From positions 1 through 64,000 of the forward strand of contig CAIKRR010000036.1 of NCBI GenBank assembly GCA_903829815.1: a stretch of DNA of 64,000 bases, read 5' to 3'. Below, one piece after another: positions 8,980 to 17,037 of this stretch (position 1 is its first letter; each line of letters begins with the position of its first letter). A program made the position numbers and the translations under genes. The notes below the pieces were generated by a model. The model ran no database searches, was not told the origin of the DNA, and saw only the letters and a list, made by a program, of their open reading frames with translations. Source of the stretch: an uncultured Pseudomonadota bacterium. GTDB taxonomy: Bacteria; Pseudomonadota; Gammaproteobacteria; Burkholderiales; SG8-39.

Positions 8980-9048
8980 CTGCCGCAGCGTCCTCCTGCC
9001 GCGCGGCCCCCTGCAGCGCGTCCCCCTGCCGCAGCGTCCTCGTGCCGC
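8980..9048. repeat. 15-bp GC-rich tandem repeat
   Basis: About four and a half degenerate 15-bp units related to CTGCCGCAGCGTCCT lie between the ketopantoate-reductase-like and UbiH-family genes. The identical 16-base words at 8980-8995 and 9026-9041 mark the outer units. No reading frame or terminator was recognised here. It is probably a variable-number repeat in the 178-base spacer. Confidence 0.65.
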
Positions 9049-9067
9049 TTTTTCCCGCCGCGTACGT

Positions 9068-10093
9068 TCAGGCGACCTGCGCCACCGCTCGTGAGGCGTG
9101 CGCACGCACCGAAATGCCTTCCGCCGAGATGCGCCGCCCCAGCAGCTTTATCAGGGCGTATACGGTCTGCAGGTGCGGCGTCGGCGTGTCGGTGATCCGG
9201 CCCAGTTCGATCACGCTGCCCACCAGGGCATCGATCTCGGGGTCGCGCCCCGACTCGACGTCCTGGAGCATCGAGGTCTTGTGATGGCCGACCTTGCCCG
9301 CACCATCGATACGCTTTTCAAGCGTGACCCTGAACGAGGCGCCCAGACGAGTAGCGACTGCTTGGGCTTCGCGCATCATGCTGGCCGCCAGTTCGCGCGA
9401 GAGCGGAAAGTCGCAGATGTCGGCCAAGGTGGCGTGGGCAAGTGCACTGATCGGGTTGAACGAGAGATTGCCCCAGAGCTTGAGCCAGATTTCGTTGCGC
9501 ACCGCATCGAGCACCGGCGCCTTGAATCCGGCGCGCACGAACAGAGCCGACAGGTTCTCGACCCGCTCGGTGCGGCTGCCATCGATCTCGCCAAGCGGGA
9601 AGCGCTCACCCTCCACATGCCGTACACGACCGGGAGCCACCAGTTCGCAGGCCGGATAGACCACACATCCGACGATGCGCCGCGGATCGATGAGCCTCAT
9701 CAGACGTCCGCCAGGATCGACACTTTCGATCGGCTGACCTTCATAGGGGCTCGCCTGCCGCTGGAAATACCACCACGGCACGCCATTTTGCATCGGGATG
9801 ACAACGGTCTGCTCGTGCATCACCTGGTCGATGTCACCCACCACATCGGCCACCTGATGCGCCTTGACCGCAAGAATGATCAGGTCCTGGACACCGGCAT
9901 CGGCCAGGCGCAGAACCGCACGAACCGGGCTTTGCTGAGTGCTGCCATCGGCGTGCTCGATCACGATGCCATCACGCTGGATCGCTGCAAGGTTGGCACC
10001 TCGGGCAACCACCGTCACGGTTTCGCCAGCCAGGGCAAACCGTGCCGCCACAAAGCCGCCAATCGATCCTGCTCCAACGATACAGACACGCAT
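9068..10093 (-). CDS. Ketopantoate reductase-like (ApbA/PanE family) oxidoreductase
   Basis: An NADP-dependent reductase of the 6-phosphogluconate-dehydrogenase-like fold, 341 residues from the ATG at 10093. The dinucleotide site GAGSIGGFVAARFALAG starts at residue 7. LAVKAHQ, MQNGVPWW and the Lys-containing EIWLKLWGNLSFNP segment match PanE catalytic regions. An upstream ATG (10126) would add 11 residues not shared with the family. Genomes of this group often carry several ApbA paralogues, so involvement in pantothenate synthesis is not assured. It faces the tRNA/miaB unit across an intergenic region with inverted repeats. Confidence 0.83.
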   Translation of the reverse strand: MRVCIVGAGSIGGFVAARFALAGETVTVVARGANLAAIQRDGIVIEHADGSTQQSPVRAVLRLADAGVQDLIILAVKAHQVADVVGDIDQVMHEQTVVIPMQNGVPWWYFQRQASPYEGQPIESVDPGGRLMRLIDPRRIVGCVVYPACELVAPGRVRHVEGERFPLGEIDGSRTERVENLSALFVRAGFKAPVLDAVRNEIWLKLWGNLSFNPISALAHATLADICDFPLSRELAASMMREAQAVATRLGASFRVTLEKRIDGAGKVGHHKTSMLQDVESGRDPEIDALVGSVIELGRITDTPTPHLQTVYALIKLLGRRISAEGISVRAHASRAVAQVA

Positions 10094-10140
10094 GGCCAAG
10101 CCCCCGCAGAAGGCTTCATCGTGCAATCACGGCATCCATT

Positions 10141-10159
10141 TGTCAATATGAACTTGACA
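10141..10159. promoter_or_regulatory. Inverted repeat, possible operator
   Basis: TGTCAA (10141-10146) and TTGACA (10154-10159) form a perfect 6-bp inverted repeat around seven bases. Immediately after lie the self-complementary words GACATGTC (10156-10163) and ATCATGAT (10173-10180). The cluster sits in the divergent region between the ketopantoate-reductase-like gene and the tRNA gene. The right arm is also a perfect -35 hexamer. That makes a regulator site plausible, but no regulator is identified. Confidence 0.4.
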
Positions 10160-10182
10160 TGTCCTGATTGACATCATGATAT
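10154..10182 (+). promoter_or_regulatory. Possible sigma-70 promoter (distal)
   Basis: TTGACA at 10154-10159 is followed, after 17 bases, by TGATAT at 10177-10182. The -35 box is perfect and the spacing ideal, but the -10 box is only fair. It would read toward the tRNA and miaB from about 220 bases upstream and overlaps the inverted repeat. Confidence 0.3.
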
Positions 10183-10264
10183 GGACACAGTCCGGTGGCG
10201 CAGCAAAGACGGCCTGTCGCGAGGTCCGGGGGCCCCGTCCGTCCTCGGACAACCGGCGGCACCA

Positions 10265-10293
10265 TTGACAGAAACCGCTCGACAATCGATAAT
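10265..10293 (+). promoter_or_regulatory. Sigma-70 promoter for the tRNA-miaB unit
   Basis: A perfect TTGACA (10265-10270), a 17-base spacer and GATAAT (10288-10293) make the best promoter match I noticed in the window. Initiation near 10300 would give a leader of about 108 bases before the tRNA. The rest of the 314-base gap between the reductase start and the tRNA shows no convincing gene. Confidence 0.6.
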
Positions 10294-10407
10294 TTTCGGC
10301 TGCCCTGATGGTTTCCAGGGCATCCGGGTTGATGAACGGATGCCGGCGAACCCCTCGGTGGCGACACGCTACGGTCGGGCCTTGTGCCGGACCGTGCGGC
10401 AGACCGG

Positions 10408-10484
10408 GGTGAAGTAGCTCAGCCGGTTAGAGCACGGCACTCATAATGCCGGGGTCGAGGGTTCGAGTCCCTCCTTCACCACCA
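10408..10484 (+). tRNA. tRNA with CAU anticodon (probably elongator tRNA-Met)
   Basis: A full cloverleaf of 77 bases with encoded CCA. The acceptor GGTGAAG pairs with CTTCACC, the D arm is GCTC/GAGC, and the anticodon stem CGGCA pairs with TGCCG. The loop is CTCATAA (anticodon CAU). The variable loop is GGGTC, and the T arm is GAGGG/CCCTC around TTCGAGT. The loop matches elongator tRNA-Met, but the lysidine-modified tRNA-Ile2 also has CAU in the same loop and cannot be excluded by eye. The initiator tRNA is unlikely because the anticodon stem lacks its three G:C pairs. The gene lies 62 bases before the miaB start codon on the same strand. Confidence 0.93.
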
Positions 10485-10546
10485 CCCAGCAGGACTGTCT
10501 GGCATTGCCTGAGGAGTCTGACCCTGTCTGCGTCAACGGACCCGCG

Positions 10547-11962
10547 ATGAAGAAGGTCTACATCCGCACCTTCGGCTGCCAGATGAACGAATACGACTCC
10601 GACCGGATGGCCGACCTGCTGGCCGCCACCGAAGGTCTGGAGCGCGCCAGCCAGCCTGAAGACGCCGACTTGATCTTGCTCAACACCTGCTCGGTGCGCG
10701 AAAAAGCCCAGGAAAAGGTGTTCAGTGATCTGGGCGTGCTGCGCGAACTGAAGCTGGCCAGACCCGAGTTGCTGATCGGCGTCGGTGGCTGCGTCGCCAG
10801 CCAGGAAGGGCAGGCCATCATCCGGCGGGCGCCTTACGTCGATCTGGTGTTCGGACCTCAGACCCTGCACCGACTCCCCGAAATGCTCTCGGCGCGGCGG
10901 GCCTCGGGCCAGCCTCAAGTCGACATCCGCTTCCCCGACATCGAGAAATTCGATGCGCTGCCCCCGCCAAGCGTCACCGGCCCGAGCGCCTTTGTGTCGA
11001 TCATGGAAGGCTGCAGCAAATACTGCAGTTTCTGCGTCGTTCCCTACACCCGCGGCGAGGAAGTGTCGCGCCCGTTCGATGACGTGATTGCCGAAATCGC
11101 CGAACTGGCGCAAGCCGGTGTGTGCGAGGTCACCCTGCTGGGTCAGAACGTCAACGCCTGGCATGCGCCGCTCGACCCGGACGCGCAAGCACTGGGCCTG
11201 CCCGCCCATGCCGACTTCGCGCTTCTGCTCGAGCACGTCGCTGCGATACCCGGCATAGAACGCATCCGGTTCACCACCTCGCATCCGCGCGAGTTCAGCC
11301 AACGACTCATCGATGCCTATGGCCGGCTGCCGCAACTGGTGCCCCATGTGCACCTGCCCCTGCAATCGGGATCCGATCGGGTGCTGGCCGCGATGAAGCG
11401 GGGCTACACCCGCCTGGAATACCTGTCGATCATCCGGCGCCTGCGCGCCGTGCGCCCCGATCTGTGCATCGGATCGGATTTCATCGTCGGGTTTCCTGGT
11501 GAGACCGATGCCGACTTCGAGGCGACCCTTCAAACGGTGGCCGAGGTCGGATTCGACGCCTCCTACAACTTCATCTACTCGGCCCGGCCGGGCACGCCGG
11601 CAGCCTCGCTCGCCGATGACACGCCGCGCGCCGTGAAGGTCGAACGCCAGCGTCGGCTGCAGACCCTGCTCGATGCCCAGGCCAGTGCCATCAGCGCCAC
11701 CATGCTGGGCAGCGTGCAACGCGTGCTCGTCGAGGGGCAGGCGCGCCGCGATCCGGGCGATCTGGCCGGGCGAACCGCGAACAACCGGGTGGTCAACTTC
11801 ACCGCCCCGACACATCTCCATGCCACACTTGCGCGTGGCTACGCATGGGTGCGCATCACGCACGTCCGCGCCCATTCCCTGCGTGGGGAGTGGATCGACC
11901 ATGACGCCCTCGATGCTGCCGCGCATGAACCGATCGCCCAACGGATGCTCCCCACCCCTTGA
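10547..11962 (+). CDS. miaB: tRNA-2-methylthio-N6-dimethylallyladenosine synthase
   Basis: A radical-SAM methylthiotransferase that adds the 2-methylthio group to i6A37 of tRNAs reading UNN codons. The N-terminal MTTase domain has Cys11, Cys48 and Cys82 for the auxiliary [4Fe-4S] cluster. The radical-SAM motif CSKYCSFC gives Cys156, Cys160 and Cys163. A C-terminal TRAM domain follows. The 471-residue length is normal. I chose the ATG at 10547 because [14 protein letters not shown] is the family start; the frame also opens at an upstream TTG. Its stop overlaps the TTG start of phoH. Confidence 0.97.
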   Translation: MKKVYIRTFGCQMNEYDSDRMADLLAATEGLERASQPEDADLILLNTCSVREKAQEKVFSDLGVLRELKLARPELLIGVGGCVASQEGQAIIRRAPYVDLVFGPQTLHRLPEMLSARRASGQPQVDIRFPDIEKFDALPPPSVTGPSAFVSIMEGCSKYCSFCVVPYTRGEEVSRPFDDVIAEIAELAQAGVCEVTLLGQNVNAWHAPLDPDAQALGLPAHADFALLLEHVAAIPGIERIRFTTSHPREFSQRLIDAYGRLPQLVPHVHLPLQSGSDRVLAAMKRGYTRLEYLSIIRRLRAVRPDLCIGSDFIVGFPGETDADFEATLQTVAEVGFDASYNFIYSARPGTPAASLADDTPRAVKVERQRRLQTLLDAQASAISATMLGSVQRVLVEGQARRDPGDLAGRTANNRVVNFTAPTHLHATLARGYAWVRITHVRAHSLRGEWIDHDALDAAAHEPIAQRMLPTP

Positions 11963-12975
11963 AACAGCGCCCCCTGGAAGTCTCCCTGCGCCCCGCCGAC
12001 AACGCGCGCCTTGCCAGTCTGTGCGGCGTGCTCGACGAAAACCTGCGCCAGATCGAGGCCGCGCTCGATGTGACCATCAACCGGCGCGGCGATCGATTTT
12101 TCGTGCTGGGTCAGGCGCAACAGGCCCAGCGCGGCGCCGAACTGCTCGAACACTTCTACAACCGGGCCGCCGACGGCCTGTCGCTCGAAGACGTGCAACT
12201 CGGACTGGCAGAATTTGCCCGGGCAAGCGGCGGCGACGGACAGATTCCGGCTGCGCGCGACGTGCGCGCGATCAGCACCCCTGATGCGGGGGGACCCAGT
12301 CTGCTGACACGGCGCGCGGATCTGCACGGCCGCAACGAAGCCCAGCGCCAGTACATGCGCGACATCCTCGCGCATGACGCCACCTTCGGCATCGGCCCGG
12401 CAGGCACCGGCAAGACCTACCTCGCGGTAGCCTGCGCGGTCGATGCGCTCGAGCGCGATGCGGTCAAGCGCATCGTGCTGGTGCGCCCGGCCGTCGAAGC
12501 GGGCGAACGACTCGGATTTCTGCCCGGTGACCTGACCCAGAAGGTCGACCCCTATCTGCGCCCCCTCTACGATGCGCTCTACGATCTGATGGGCTACGAC
12601 AAGGTGTCACGCCTGTTCGAACGTGGCACGATCGAAATCGCGCCGCTCGCCTACATGCGTGGACGCACCCTCAATCAGTCCTTCATCATTCTCGATGAGG
12701 CGCAAAACACCACCCCGGAACAGATGAAGATGTTTCTGACCCGGATCGGGTTCGGAACACGGGCCGTGATTACCGGCGACGTGACGCAGATTGACCTCGG
12801 ACGTGGGCAGAAGAGCGGCCTGGTCGAGGCACGACGTATCCTGCAGGACGTGCGCGGCATCGCCTTCGTGCAGTTCACGGCGGCCGATGTCGTGCGCCAC
12901 CCCCTCGTGCAGCGCATCATCACAGCCTACGAAGCGCATGAACAGGGTCGTATCCGACAGATCGACGCAGCCTGA
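11959..12975 (+). CDS. phoH: PhoH-family ATPase
   Basis: A 338-residue P-loop ATPase of the PhoH/YbeZ type, which is usually encoded with ybeY and linked to RNA metabolism. Walker A GPAGTGKT is at residues 146-153; ILDEAQNT is the Walker B segment. An N-terminal KH-like region precedes the ATPase domain. The start is a TTG at 11959 that overlaps the miaB stop (TTGA), and no later ATG precedes the conserved N-terminal region, so the TTG is well supported. ybeY follows after seven bases. Confidence 0.93.
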   Translation: MKQRPLEVSLRPADNARLASLCGVLDENLRQIEAALDVTINRRGDRFFVLGQAQQAQRGAELLEHFYNRAADGLSLEDVQLGLAEFARASGGDGQIPAARDVRAISTPDAGGPSLLTRRADLHGRNEAQRQYMRDILAHDATFGIGPAGTGKTYLAVACAVDALERDAVKRIVLVRPAVEAGERLGFLPGDLTQKVDPYLRPLYDALYDLMGYDKVSRLFERGTIEIAPLAYMRGRTLNQSFIILDEAQNTTPEQMKMFLTRIGFGTRAVITGDVTQIDLGRGQKSGLVEARRILQDVRGIAFVQFTAADVVRHPLVQRIITAYEAHEQGRIRQIDAA

Positions 12976-12982
12976 ATCCCTC

Positions 12983-13594
12983 ATGGCCTCCGACCCGATG
13001 CACCCGGCCGCTTCAAGAACCGTTCTGCCGGTGGATCTCACGCTGCAGATCGCCTGCGCGCGCGCCGGCGTGCCTCATCGCCGTTCGATCCTGCGCTGGG
13101 TGAGCGCCGCCTTGTCCAGCACGGCGCCCAGGCAGTCCGCCACCATCACGATCCGGTTTGCCGGGCGCGCGGAAGCGCGGCGCCTGAACAAGGCCTACCG
13201 CGGACGCGACTACGCCACCAACGTGCTCACATTCAGCTACCCGGCGTTACCGATGCCCGAGAGCCGCGCACGAGGTCGGCGCAGCGCCAGCCCACCGTTG
13301 CAGGGTGACATCGTGATCTGCCCGGCAGTCGTGGCGGCAGAAGCGCGTGAGCAGGCCAAGACCCTCGTCGCCCATCACGCCCACCTGGTGGTGCACGGCA
13401 TGCTGCACCTTCTGGGCTTCGACCATGAAGAGGACCGGGCGGCCGAGGACATGGAAGGGCTGGAGCGCAAGATTCTCGATACTCTGGGGTATCCTGACCC
13501 CTACGCAACGTCGGCGGTCGACGCCTGCCACCCGAAACCCTTGCGTGGCAGCGTCCGCACACGCAAGGCGAACGCGACGAGCCACGCCAGGTAA
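12983..13594 (+). CDS. ybeY: Endoribonuclease / rRNA maturation factor YbeY
   Basis: A metal-dependent RNase needed for 16S rRNA 3'-end processing and ribosome quality control. The zinc motif HxxxHxxxxxH is visible as HGMLHLLGFDH with His138, His142 and His148. Conserved RxLNKxYRxxDxATNVLTF sequence lies around residues 67-84. At 203 residues it is longer than the usual 155, through an N-terminal extension, a basic insertion (about 90-106) after the central strand, and a basic C-terminal tail. The ATG at 12983 is chosen because it follows phoH by seven bases. It sits in the typical phoH-ybeY-corC-lnt order. Confidence 0.94.
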   Translation: MASDPMHPAASRTVLPVDLTLQIACARAGVPHRRSILRWVSAALSSTAPRQSATITIRFAGRAEARRLNKAYRGRDYATNVLTFSYPALPMPESRARGRRSASPPLQGDIVICPAVVAAEAREQAKTLVAHHAHLVVHGMLHLLGFDHEEDRAAEDMEGLERKILDTLGYPDPYATSAVDACHPKPLRGSVRTRKANATSHAR

Positions 13595-13597
13595 GCC

Positions 13598-14449
13598 ATG
13601 GAAGACCCTCCCAGTCAGAAGCGCACCCTTCTCGAGCGATTGTCGAGCTGGCTGCTGCGCGCGCCCGATGACCGCGAAGAATTGCTCGATCTGCTGCGCA
13701 CGGCCTGCGAGCACCATATCGTCGACCCCGACGCACTGATGATGATCGAGGGTGCCCTGCAGGTGGCCGAGATGCAGGTGCGTGACGTGATGATCCCGCG
13801 CGCCCAGATGGACGTGATCGACATCAACCAGACGCCCGAGACCTTCATCCCCACCGTCATCAGTACCGCCCACTCGCGCTTTCCGGTGGTTGATGGGGAG
13901 CGCGACCGGGTCATCGGCATCCTGCTCGCCAAGGACTTGCTGCGTTACACGCAGAGCGAGTCCTCGGCGAGCATCCGCGACATGCTCAGACCGGTGGTCT
14001 TCATCCCTGAATCGAAGCGGCTCAACGTGCTGCTGCGCGATTTTCGCTCGAGCCGCAATCACATGGCCATCGTGGTCGACGAGTATGGCGGCGTGGCCGG
14101 ACTGGTGACGATCGAGGACGTGCTCGAGCAGATCGTGGGCGACATCGAGGACGAGTACGACTTTGACGAAGATGCCGACAACATCCGGCAGCAACACGAC
14201 GGCAGCTGGCGCGTGAAGGCGCTCACCACGCTCGAGGACTTCGATGCGAGTTTCGGCACCCGATTCGCTGAAGAAGACGTGAACACGATCGGTGGCCTGG
14301 TGATCGCCCGTCTGGGTCGACTCCCCAGACGGGGCGAGACCCTGCTCGCAGACGGCTTGTCGATCGAGGTCATCCGTGCCGACAGTCGGCGCCTGCACAC
14401 CCTGCAGGTGCGGCGCAGCGCAGCCGGCAGCACCACACCTGCCGCATGA
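13598..14449 (+). CDS. corC: CorC/HlyC-type CBS-domain protein
   Basis: A cytoplasmic protein of the Mg2+/Co2+ efflux-associated CorC family, 283 residues. Two CBS domains occur in the middle; VRDVMIPRAQMDVI opens the first, and MAIVVDEYGGVAGLVTIEDVLEQIVG is split across the second and following linker. A C-terminal transporter-associated CorC/HlyC domain ends the protein (GGLVIARLGRLPRRGE). It has no transmembrane segment. The gene starts three bases after ybeY stops, and its stop overlaps the lnt start (ATGA). Its exact role in ion homeostasis is not settled even in model species. Confidence 0.92.
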   Translation: MEDPPSQKRTLLERLSSWLLRAPDDREELLDLLRTACEHHIVDPDALMMIEGALQVAEMQVRDVMIPRAQMDVIDINQTPETFIPTVISTAHSRFPVVDGERDRVIGILLAKDLLRYTQSESSASIRDMLRPVVFIPESKRLNVLLRDFRSSRNHMAIVVDEYGGVAGLVTIEDVLEQIVGDIEDEYDFDEDADNIRQQHDGSWRVKALTTLEDFDASFGTRFAEEDVNTIGGLVIARLGRLPRRGETLLADGLSIEVIRADSRRLHTLQVRRSAAGSTTPAA

Positions 14450-16044
14450 CGCGCGTGGCGCCACGCCCGCCATCCTTGTCGCTCGCCTGGTTCGTCTCCC
14501 GGACGATCTCGCTGCTGGCCGGTGCGGGCACGGTCGCTGCCTTTGCGCCCCTGGGCTGGTGGCCTCTCGCGCTGCTTGCCCTGGCTGTGCTCTTTGCGCA
14601 ATGGCACGAGGCGGACAACTGGCGCGACGCGGCGGCAAGCGGCTTTGCATTCGGCCTGGGGCTCTTCATGACCGGGGTGTCCTGGGTCTACGTGAGCATG
14701 CATGTCTATGGCGAGATGGCTGCACCGCTGGCTGCCCTGGCAACGCTCGTCTTTTGCTGCGGTCTTGCGCTCTTTCCAGCGCTTGCAGGCGCACTCACGG
14801 CACGGATCACACCGCGTGGCCCATTGCGACTGCTCGGCGCCTGCGGGTCCTGGGTAGCGCTGGATGCGGCGCGCAATCTGCCGTTCAACGGCTTTCCATG
14901 GCTTGCCATCGGATATTCGCAGACCGATTCGCCGCTGGCCGGACTCGCACCGATCGCCGGGGTTCATGGCATCGCTCTGGCGCTGGCGGTGAGCGCAAGC
15001 GGACTGGCCGCGCTCGTGCTGCGCCTGCGCATGCACCGACACGCAAGGCCCGCTCGGATACGGGCATCACCCAGCCATTCCCGAACCGCGCTGGCGATCT
15101 CGCTGGCCGCGCTGTCCCTGCCCTGGATTGCGGGCGCCGCTGCAGGGCGCCTGCAGTGGACAGTGGCCACCGGTGAAGGCCTGAGCGTGGCACTCATCCA
15201 GGGCAATATCGCGCAGGATCTGAAGTTCGAACCGGCCCAGTACGAACGCACTCTGGAGCACTACGCGCGAGCCATCGAGGCGACCCGGGCCCGGCTGGTG
15301 GTGCTGCCCGAGACCGCCGTCCCGCGCATGGCCACCCAGGTCGATCCGGCCTTCTGGCAGCGGGTGCGCAGCCACGCCTTGAGCACCGGGGCCGACGTGC
15401 TTCTGGGGGTGCCTACCGGCGACCTCTCCCATCGCTACTACAACTCGGTGGTGTCGCTGGGCACATCGCCCACACAGATCTACAACAAGCAGCACCTGGT
15501 GCCACTGGGTGAGTACATCCCGGCGGGCTTTGACTGGATACTGGCGATCCTGCATGTACCGATGTCGGCGTTCAGCACCGGCGCGAGCGACACACAAGCG
15601 CTTGCGGTGGCGGGCGAGCGGGTTGGCGTCAACATCTGCTACGAAGATGCCTTCGGTGCAGAGATCGTCCGTGCGCTGCCCACGGCAAGCCTGCTGGTCA
15701 ACGTGAGCAACATGGCCTGGTTTGGCGACTCGCTTGCGCCGCGCCAGCACCTGCAGATGTCGCGCATGCGCGCGCTCGAGACAGGTCGTGACATGCTGCG
15801 TGCCACCAACACCGGCATGACTGCCATCATCCACAGCGACGGGACGACACAGACCCTGCCCCCCTTTGCCGCCGGCGTGCTCGAGGGACGGGCACAAGGT
15901 CGTCAGGGCATGACGCCATACGCTCGTACCGGTGATGCGCCAGCGCTGCTGATGGCGCTGGCCCTTGCCTGCATTGCCGGCCTTGCGGCCTTTGCAACCG
16001 AGGCAGGCAGGACGATTGCGGGACGGTTGTCACGCAAACGATAG
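14446..16044 (+). CDS. lnt: Apolipoprotein N-acyltransferase
   Basis: An inner-membrane enzyme that adds the third acyl chain to the N-terminal Cys of lipoproteins. The N-terminal half has several hydrophobic spans (to about residue 232). The C-terminal half is a nitrilase-like domain with the catalytic triad Glu289 (LPETAVPR), Lys348 (YNKQHLVPLGEY) and Cys398 (GVNICYEDAFG). The 532-residue length is typical. The start overlaps the corC stop by four bases. Linkage of corC and lnt is conserved in proteobacteria. About 100 bases of apparent non-coding sequence follow before glyQ. Confidence 0.96.
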   Translation: MTRVAPRPPSLSLAWFVSRTISLLAGAGTVAAFAPLGWWPLALLALAVLFAQWHEADNWRDAAASGFAFGLGLFMTGVSWVYVSMHVYGEMAAPLAALATLVFCCGLALFPALAGALTARITPRGPLRLLGACGSWVALDAARNLPFNGFPWLAIGYSQTDSPLAGLAPIAGVHGIALALAVSASGLAALVLRLRMHRHARPARIRASPSHSRTALAISLAALSLPWIAGAAAGRLQWTVATGEGLSVALIQGNIAQDLKFEPAQYERTLEHYARAIEATRARLVVLPETAVPRMATQVDPAFWQRVRSHALSTGADVLLGVPTGDLSHRYYNSVVSLGTSPTQIYNKQHLVPLGEYIPAGFDWILAILHVPMSAFSTGASDTQALAVAGERVGVNICYEDAFGAEIVRALPTASLLVNVSNMAWFGDSLAPRQHLQMSRMRALETGRDMLRATNTGMTAIIHSDGTTQTLPPFAAGVLEGRAQGRQGMTPYARTGDAPALLMALALACIAGLAAFATEAGRTIAGRLSRKR

Positions 16045-16146
16045 CCCGGCCCCGAGCAAGCACAAATCCTGCGCACCGGCAAGGACACGCCACACGGTGA
16101 AAGCCGCTAAGATCTGTGCCTTGCAGAGCTTCATGACAGGCGAGCA

Positions 16147-17037
16147 GTGCGTTCATTCCAAGACATCATCCTGACACTGCAGCGCTTCTGGGGCGACCAG
16201 GGCTGCGTTCTGCTGCAGCCCTACGACATGGAAGTCGGTGCCGGCACCTTCCACACCGCCACGTTCCTGCGCTCGATCGGTCCGGAGCCCTGGCGTGCGG
16301 CTTATGTGCAACCCTCGCGCCGTCCGAAGGACGGGCGCTACGGCGAGAATCCCAACCGCCTGCAGCACTACTACCAGTACCAGGTGGCGCTCAAGCCCTC
16401 GCCACCGGATATCCAGGCGCTGTATCTGGCAAGCCTCGCGGCCCTGGGCATCGACGCGCGCGAACATGACATCCGCTTTGTCGAAGACGACTGGGAATCA
16501 CCGACTCTGGGTGCCTGGGGTCTTGGCTGGGAAGTCTGGCTCGACGGCATGGAGGTCACGCAGTTCACCTACTTCCAGGAGGTGGGAAGCCTTGCCTGCA
16601 AGCCGGTACTGGGCGAGATCACCTACGGCATCGAGCGACTCGCCATGTACCTGCAGGGCGTGGAAAACATCTTCGACCTGCAATGGACCCCAGGTGTCAC
16701 CTATGGCGACGTGTACCACCAGAACGAGGTCGAACAGTCGCGCTACAACTTCGAGCACTCGAACCCGCAGTGGCTGCTTCGCCTTTTCGATGATTTCGAG
16801 CGCGAAGCACATCGTCTGATCGATGCAGGGCTTGCCTTGCCAGGCTACGAGATGGTCATGAAGTGCTCGCATACCTTCAACCTGCTGGATGCCCGTGGCA
16901 CCATTTCGGTCACCGAACGCGCAGCCTACATCGGTCGGGTACGCACCCTGTCGCGCAAGGTTGCCCAGGCCTACTTCGATGCGCGCGAAGCGCTTGGTTT
17001 TCCGCTGCTTGCAAGCGCCGGCGGAGCACGCTCATGA
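16147..17037 (+). CDS. glyQ: Glycine-tRNA ligase alpha subunit
   Basis: The catalytic alpha subunit of the alpha2beta2 glycyl-tRNA synthetase. Characteristic sequences include [20 protein letters not shown] near the start, [20 protein letters not shown] and [10 protein letters not shown]. The start is a GTG at 16147 (read as Met); the family sequence begins there and there is no earlier ATG with fitting sequence. The 296 residues match the usual length. The stop overlaps the glyS start by four bases. Confidence 0.97.
   Translation: MRSFQDIILTLQRFWGDQGCVLLQPYDMEVGAGTFHTATFLRSIGPEPWRAAYVQPSRRPKDGRYGENPNRLQHYYQYQVALKPSPPDIQALYLASLAALGIDAREHDIRFVEDDWESPTLGAWGLGWEVWLDGMEVTQFTYFQEVGSLACKPVLGEITYGIERLAMYLQGVENIFDLQWTPGVTYGDVYHQNEVEQSRYNFEHSNPQWLLRLFDDFEREAHRLIDAGLALPGYEMVMKCSHTFNLLDARGTISVTERAAYIGRVRTLSRKVAQAYFDAREALGFPLLASAGGARS

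Noticed and set aside
10181-10417. A 78-codon rightward frame before the tRNA
   Set aside because: It contains the promoter, runs into the tRNA gene and has no ribosome-binding site or recognisable sequence.
10427-11941. A 504-codon leftward frame opposite miaB
   Set aside because: It is the antisense shadow of miaB and the tRNA; the miaB iron-sulfur motifs and length are fully conserved on the plus strand.
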